Below are positions 59,641 through 64,000 of a stretch of 64,000 bases of DNA, piece after piece (position 1 is the first letter of the stretch; each line of letters starts with the position of its first letter). The notes under the pieces were generated by a model. The model did not search any database. It was not told where the DNA came from and saw nothing but the letters and a program-made list of their open reading frames with translations. The translations under genes were made by a program, and so were the position numbers. Source of the stretch: Pseudarthrobacter sp. W1I19 (GTDB taxonomy: Bacteria; Actinomycetota; Actinomycetes; Actinomycetales; Micrococcaceae); NCBI RefSeq assembly GCF_030817835.1, contig NZ_JAUSZR010000001.1, positions 1,426,001 through 1,490,000 of the forward strand, read 5' to 3'.

Positions 59641-59698
59641 ACGATATATCGTGTGTGACCAACGTACTCCCGGGGCGGGAGGACTTCAAGATATATTG
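59641..59698. promoter_or_regulatory. Paired ATATAT palindromes, likely PadR operators
   Basis: ACGATATATCGT (59641-59652) is a perfect 12-bp palindrome, and CAAGATATATTG (59687-59698) is an imperfect copy with centre 46 bp away. They lie directly upstream of the DUF4097-padR operon, in an otherwise GC-rich stretch. Confidence 0.55.
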
Positions 59699-59708
59699 CG
59701 AAGAAACG

Positions 59709-60308
59709 TTACTCTGGCGCTGCCATCCCCAGCCACTGGAACCAGCCGCGGTGCAGCACCAGCCAGGCCATCAGGCCGTAGCCCGCCTGCCCCGGGGTGC
59801 CCCCGTTGGCGGCAAGGTCCTGGCGCCACTGTTCGTGGTTCAGGAGCGGGGAGAAGGTGTCCACGTAGAGGTGCTTGCGGCGGGTGGTGACGTCAGCGAA
59901 AGCGGTGTTCAACTCATCGAGTCGCCGGTTCTGGGCCGGGTCGAGGGTGGGCGGCGGCCCAACAACAAACACCTCCAGCCGGTTCTGCGAGGCAGAATCG
60001 AGGATGTTGGCCAGATTAAGCCGGCTGCGCGCCGTGGACAGGCCAAATTCAATATCGCGTCCGGACAGGCCGATGACCAGGCGGTTCTCGTACTGGCTGC
60101 TGAACCTCCGGCCGGTCTCCTCCAGCCAGCGGGCGGCCAGGCCCTCCGTACCTTCCTGCGGGCAGGGGAGTGCGTAGCTCTCCAGGACCATCCCGTCCTG
60201 GGGAGTGCGGGCCAGTACGCGGCCCAGCCAGCCCAGCGCCCGGGGGTCGCCCAGTCCGGCCAGCAGTTCATCTCCTACAGCTGCGATGCGCAGCTTCCTG
60301 TCTTCCAC
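59709..60308 (-). CDS. SGNH/GDSL-fold protein with degenerate active site
   Basis: A 199-residue protein. It keeps the SGNH fold layout: IAAVGDELLAGLGDPRALGWLGRV at the block I position, YENRLVIGLSGRDIEFG, VFVVGPPPTLDPAQNRR and the C-terminal NGGTPGQAGYGLMAWLVL. But the nucleophilic serine of GDS is glutamate (GDE), and the histidine expected in the last block (GxHPG) is missing. It probably is not an esterase. GTG at 60308 is used (GAGGA upstream). It lies downstream of, and on the same strand as, kgd with a terminator between. Confidence 0.8.
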   Translation of the reverse strand: MEDRKLRIAAVGDELLAGLGDPRALGWLGRVLARTPQDGMVLESYALPCPQEGTEGLAARWLEETGRRFSSQYENRLVIGLSGRDIEFGLSTARSRLNLANILDSASQNRLEVFVVGPPPTLDPAQNRRLDELNTAFADVTTRRKHLYVDTFSPLLNHEQWRQDLAANGGTPGQAGYGLMAWLVLHRGWFQWLGMAAPE

Positions 60309-60395
60309 ACGTTCCTCTTTACTTCGGTGCCTGCCGGCCGCCACCCGGGAAAGTTTCCCTGTCCGGGCAGGCGCTGTCCATCCCATTAAACAGAA

Positions 60396-60437
60396 CTGCC
60401 CGGCCGGAGTCTGGTATTTCGACGTCCGGCCGGGCAG
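60396..60437 (-). terminator. Terminator downstream of kgd
   Basis: A 13-bp stem (60396-60408 with 60425-60437) with a 16-nt loop, and TTCTGTTTAATG after it on the minus strand. Confidence 0.75.
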
Positions 60438-60449
60438 CCTTATTGGTTA

Positions 60450-63400
60450 TTACCGTGCAAATGCCTGCTTCAGCAGGGCATCCTGCTCCGCGGCGTGGCG
60501 CTTCATGGAACCTGCAGCGGTGGACGCCGATGCCGGGCGCGACACGAGGCGGACCCTGCGATCAAGTGCGTCCGGAAGGTTCAGCCCGATGAACGGCCAC
60601 GGTCCTTGGTTGGCAGGCTCATCCTGCGCCCAGACAACCTCGGCGTTCGGGTACTTGGCCAGTTCGGCGGCAATCTCCGCGTGCGGCAGCGGGTAAAGCT
60701 GCTCCACCCTGACGATCGCCGTCGTTGTGTCGCCGGTCTTCTGCCGCGTGGACAGCAGATCGTAGTACAGGCGGCCGGAGACCAGCAGGACACGTTCGAC
60801 GGCGTCTGCGGCCAGCTGCTCATGCTCAGGGATCACAGGGCGGAAAGTGCCGTTCGTGAAGTCTTCCACGGATGAGGCGGCAGCCTTGAGGCGCAGCAGC
60901 TGCTTGGGCGTGAAGATGATCAGCGGCTTCCGCGGACGGCTGTACGCCTGGCGGCGCAGCAGGTGGAAGTGCGAGGCGGCCGTGGTGGGGTTGGCCACGA
61001 TGATGTTCTCTTCGGCACACAGCTGCAGGAAGCGCTCGATCCTTGCGGAGGAGTGGTCCGGGCCCTGGCCCTCGTAGCCGTGCGGCAGCATCAGCACCAG
61101 CGAGGACCGCTGGCCCCACTTCTGCTCGGCCGAGGAGATGAACTCATCGATGATGGTCTGGGCGCCGTTGACGAAGTCGCCGAACTGGGCTTCCCAGAGG
61201 ACGAGGGCGTCGGGGCGTTCCACCGAGTAGCCGTACTCGAAGCCCATGGCCGCGTATTCGGACAGCAGCGAATCGTAGATCCACAGCTTGGCCTGGTCGT
61301 CGGAGAGGTTGCCCAGGGGCAGCCATTCCTTGCCGTTGGCGCGGTCGTGGAAGACAGCGTGGCGCTGAACGAAGGTGCCGCGGCGAGAGTCCTGGCCGGC
61401 CAGGCGAACGGGCACGCCTTCCATGATCAGTGAGCCGAAGGCTGCGATCTCGCCGAAGCCCCAGTCGATGCCGCCTTCACGGGACATCTGTTCGCGCTTC
61501 TCGAGCAGTTGTTTGAGCTTCGCGTGGACGGTAAAGCCCTCGGGAATCTCCACGTGCGCCTTGCCGATCCGGGCCAGCGTGTCAGCGGAGATGGCTGTGG
61601 ACACCGGCGTGTTGGTGTTGGAATCGGACTGCTGGGCGATGGGCCGCTCGATGTCGGAGACTGCTGCCGAGTCCGCCGTGATGATCGGAATCGGGGAGGT
61701 CTGGGCTGCGTGGGTCTCAGCGAAAACGCGCTCCAGCCGTTCCTGGTAGTCGCGGAGCAGCTGCTCGGCCTCTTCTTCGGTGATGTCACCACGGCCGATG
61801 AGCGACTCGGTGTAGAGCTTGCGCACCGAACGCTTGGCTTCGATCAGGTTGTACATCAGCGGCTGGGTCATTGAGGGGTCGTCGCCCTCGTTGTGCCCGC
61901 GGCGGCGGTAGCAGACCATGTCGATGACAACGTCCTTGTGGAACCGCTGGCGGAACTCGTAGGCGAGCTGGCCAATGCGGACCACGGCCTCGGGGTCGTC
62001 GCCGTTCACGTGGAACACCGGGGCCTGGATCATTTTGGCAACGTCGGTGGAGTACGTGGACGAACGGGACGAGGACGGAGCTGTGGTGAAGCCCACCTGG
62101 TTGTTGACCACGATGTGGATGGTTCCGCCGGTGCGGTAGCCGCGCAGCTGGGACAGGTTCAGGGTCTCAGCGACCACGCCCTGGCCTGCGAAAGCGGCGT
62201 CGCCGTGGACCACGATGGGCAGCACCGGGAAGGACTCGCCCTGGTCCAGGCGGTCCTGCTTGGCACGGACGATGCCCTCGAGGACGGGGTCCACAGCTTC
62301 GAGGTGGGACGGGTTGGCGGCCAGGTAGACCTTGGTCTCCTTGCCGTTGTCCGAGGTGAACGTGCCCTCGGTGCCCAGGTGGTACTTGACGTCGCCGGAA
62401 CCCTGGACCGAACGGGGATCCTGGGTTCCTTCGAATTCGCGGAACACCTGTGCATAGGTCTTGCCGGCGATGTTGGTCAGCACGTTCAGGCGGCCACGGT
62501 GGGCCATGCCGATGGCGACCTCGTCCAGGCCGTCATCGGCGGCGTCGGACATGATGGCATCCAGCAGCGGAATCAGGGACTCGCCGCCTTCAAGTGAGAA
62601 GCGCTTCTGGCCCACGAACTTTGTCTGCAGGAACGTCTCGAATGCTTCAGCAGCGTTCAGCTTGGACACGATGCGCAGCTGTTCTTCGCGGCTGGGCTTC
62701 GAGTACGGGTGTTCGAGCTGGTCCTGGAACCACTTGCGCTCGGCAGGCTCCTGGATGTGCATGTACTCGATGCCGGTGGTGCGGCAGTAGGCGTCGCGCA
62801 GGACGCCCAGGATGTCGCGGAACTTGAGCATGGACTTGCCGCCGAAACCGCCGGTGGGCCACTCGCGGTCCAGGTCCCACAGAGTCAGGCCGTAGGTGAG
62901 GACGTCAAGGTCCGGGTGCTTCCGCTGGACGTATTCCAGCGGATCGGTGTCCGCCATCAGGTGGCCGCGGACGCGGTAGGAGTGGATCAGCTGCTGGATC
63001 CGGGCCACCTTGTTGATCTCGTCGGCCGGATCAACCTGCTTGTCCGCGCTCCAGCGTACGGGCTCGTACGGGATGCGCAGGGACTCGAAGATGTCGTCGT
63101 AGAAGTTCTGCGCGCCCAGCAGAAGCTGGTGGACCAGCTTCAGGAACTCGCCGCTGCCGGCACCCTGGATCACTCGGTGATCGTAGGTGGAGGTCAGGGT
63201 CAGGACCTTGCTGATGGCGTTCTGGGCGATGATCTTCTCGCTGGCGCCCTGGAATTCGGCGGGGTAGTCCAAGGCGCCGACGCCGATGATGGCTGCCTGG
63301 CCCTTGGAAAGGCGGGGCACCGAGTGCACGGTGCCGATGCCGCCCGGGTTGGTCAGGGAAACCGTGGTGCCCTGGTGGTCCTCGGCCGTCAGCTTGCCGT

Positions 63401-64000
63401 TGCGGGCGCGCTTGATGAGGTCCTCGTAGGTGTGCCAGAACTCGGAGAAGTTGAGGGTTTCCGCCTTCTTGATGTTCGGCACCATCAGCAGGCGGGTTCC
63501 GTCGGGCTTGGGCATGTCGATGGCGATGCCGAAATTGACGTGTGCCGGCTGGACGGCGACGGGCTTGCCGTCCACCTCGTCGTAGTACACGTTCATCGAC
63601 GGGAACTGGGACAGCGCACGGATGACTGCGTAGCCGATCAGGTGCGTGAAGGAGACCTTGCCGCCGCGGGCGCGTGCCAGGTTGGAGTTGATGACAACAC
63701 GGTTGTCGATCAGCAGCTTGGCGGGGATGGCCCGGACGCTGGTTGCGGTGGGCACCTCGAGGCTGGTGACCATGTTGGTGGCGATCGCCTTGGCCGGCCC
63801 GCGCAGGATGGACACAACGTCCTCTTCGGGGGCGGTGGGGGCCTTGACGTTCTTGGGCAGCTGCGCGGGGATGGGCTGCGAACCGGTGCCGGACTCGGTC
63901 TTCTTTCCGCCATCGCGGGCAACGGTGGCGGGGGCTTTCTTGACGGCAGCGGGGGCGGCAGGTGCCGCAGAGGCGGGCGGGGCCGACGGCGGAGCGGGCG
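60450..64000 (-). CDS. kgd: Multifunctional 2-oxoglutarate metabolism enzyme (Kgd/SucA), 5' end beyond the window
   Basis: At least 1183 residues; the frame is open through the right edge, so the N-terminus is missing. Residues before MSILRGPAK (GTG at 63815) are an alanine/proline/lysine-rich linker. An acyltransferase (E2-like) domain follows, with [19 protein letters not shown] and the DHRVIQGA motif, then the thiamine-dependent E1 domain with [33 protein letters not shown] and [31 protein letters not shown] is in the C-terminal part. It supplies the E1 (and carboligase/decarboxylase) step of 2-oxoglutarate oxidation in Actinobacteria. Confidence 0.94.
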   Translation of the reverse strand, partial: PAPPSAPPASAAPAAPAAVKKAPATVARDGGKKTESGTGSQPIPAQLPKNVKAPTAPEEDVVSILRGPAKAIATNMVTSLEVPTATSVRAIPAKLLIDNRVVINSNLARARGGKVSFTHLIGYAVIRALSQFPSMNVYYDEVDGKPVAVQPAHVNFGIAIDMPKPDGTRLLMVPNIKKAETLNFSEFWHTYEDLIKRARNGKLTAEDHQGTTVSLTNPGGIGTVHSVPRLSKGQAAIIGVGALDYPAEFQGASEKIIAQNAISKVLTLTSTYDHRVIQGAGSGEFLKLVHQLLLGAQNFYDDIFESLRIPYEPVRWSADKQVDPADEINKVARIQQLIHSYRVRGHLMADTDPLEYVQRKHPDLDVLTYGLTLWDLDREWPTGGFGGKSMLKFRDILGVLRDAYCRTTGIEYMHIQEPAERKWFQDQLEHPYSKPSREEQLRIVSKLNAAEAFETFLQTKFVGQKRFSLEGGESLIPLLDAIMSDAADDGLDEVAIGMAHRGRLNVLTNIAGKTYAQVFREFEGTQDPRSVQGSGDVKYHLGTEGTFTSDNGKETKVYLAANPSHLEAVDPVLEGIVRAKQDRLDQGESFPVLPIVVHGDAAFAGQGVVAETLNLSQLRGYRTGGTIHIVVNNQVGFTTAPSSSRSSTYSTDVAKMIQAPVFHVNGDDPEAVVRIGQLAYEFRQRFHKDVVIDMVCYRRRGHNEGDDPSMTQPLMYNLIEAKRSVRKLYTESLIGRGDITEEEAEQLLRDYQERLERVFAETHAAQTSPIPIITADSAAVSDIERPIAQQSDSNTNTPVSTAISADTLARIGKAHVEIPEGFTVHAKLKQLLEKREQMSREGGIDWGFGEIAAFGSLIMEGVPVRLAGQDSRRGTFVQRHAVFHDRANGKEWLPLGNLSDDQAKLWIYDSLLSEYAAMGFEYGYSVERPDALVLWEAQFGDFVNGAQTIIDEFISSAEQKWGQRSSLVLMLPHGYEGQGPDHSSARIERFLQLCAEENIIVANPTTAASHFHLLRRQAYSRPRKPLIIFTPKQLLRLKAAASSVEDFTNGTFRPVIPEHEQLAADAVERVLLVSGRLYYDLLSTRQKTGDTTTAIVRVEQLYPLPHAEIAAELAKYPNAEVVWAQDEPANQGPWPFIGLNLPDALDRRVRLVSRPASASTAAGSMKRHAAEQDALLKQAFAR

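Overview
The window is a 64-kb piece of a high-GC actinobacterial chromosome, most likely from the Micrococcaceae (Arthrobacter or Pseudarthrobacter-like). The evidence is the gene content: a WhiB1-type regulator next to a PdtaS-type histidine kinase, a SigH/RsrA pair followed by a 24-codon bL37 ribosomal protein gene, a large NAD-glutamate dehydrogenase, a Kgd-type multifunctional 2-oxoglutarate enzyme, a SAM-IV riboswitch, a RmlC-RmlD fusion, and many genes whose -10 box lies 6-8 nt before the start codon (leaderless transcripts). This assignment is inferred from gene content, not from a database comparison. I see no tRNA, rRNA, insertion sequence, prophage, integrase or CRISPR array.

Layout. 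0-7.5 kb: NAD-glutamate dehydrogenase, PdtaS-like kinase, WhiB1 and a small membrane protein. 7.5-11.6 kb: a lone 1375-residue FHA/FtsK-type ATPase resembling EssC/EccC of type VII secretion. 11.8-36.2 kb: a large surface-polysaccharide region. It encodes a hexapeptide N-acetyltransferase, UDP-galactopyranose mutase (glf), a GlfT2-type galactofuranosyltransferase, a two-gene ABC exporter (wzm/wzt), a large multi-spanning membrane protein, the dTDP-L-rhamnose genes (rmlA, rmlB, rmlCD), several glycosyltransferases, DUF2304, an acyltransferase, a flippase-like protein, two tandem GDP-mannose dehydratase paralogues, galE, and a secreted GH25 lysozyme with ten LGFP-type repeats. Together these genes would supply UDP-Galf, dTDP-L-rhamnose and GDP-deoxyhexose, build a galactofuranose-containing wall polymer, export it and trim or bind the wall. 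36.3-41.1 kb: a compact, translationally coupled tad-type pilus operon. 41.2-46.7 kb: prfB, ftsE, ftsX, an EnvC/PcsB-like M23 hydrolase, smpB and tmRNA, a cell-division and ribosome-rescue block.

46.9-53.4 kb: an HtrA-like protease without an export signal, a small cysteine/histidine-rich protein, a DtxR-family regulator with two CrcB fluoride-channel subunits, a methyltransferase, a class-V PLP enzyme behind a SAM-IV riboswitch and terminator, and hisN. 53.4-58 kb: doxX-aroA-rsgA (probably running on into hisN), then divergent sigH-rsrA and bL37. 58-64 kb: a PadR regulator with a DUF4097 protein and likely operators, a degenerate SGNH-fold protein, and kgd running off the right edge.

Regulation visible in the sequence includes several strong intrinsic terminators between convergent genes, a CRP-like site in front of whiB1, the SAM-IV riboswitch with its expression platform, and two adjacent divergent leaderless promoters between galE and a glycosyltransferase. 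The most interesting items are the orphan FHA-EssC-like ATPase, the galactofuranan export cluster sharing a locus with a cysteine-paired LGFP lysozyme, and the SGNH-fold protein that has lost both the nucleophile and the histidine.
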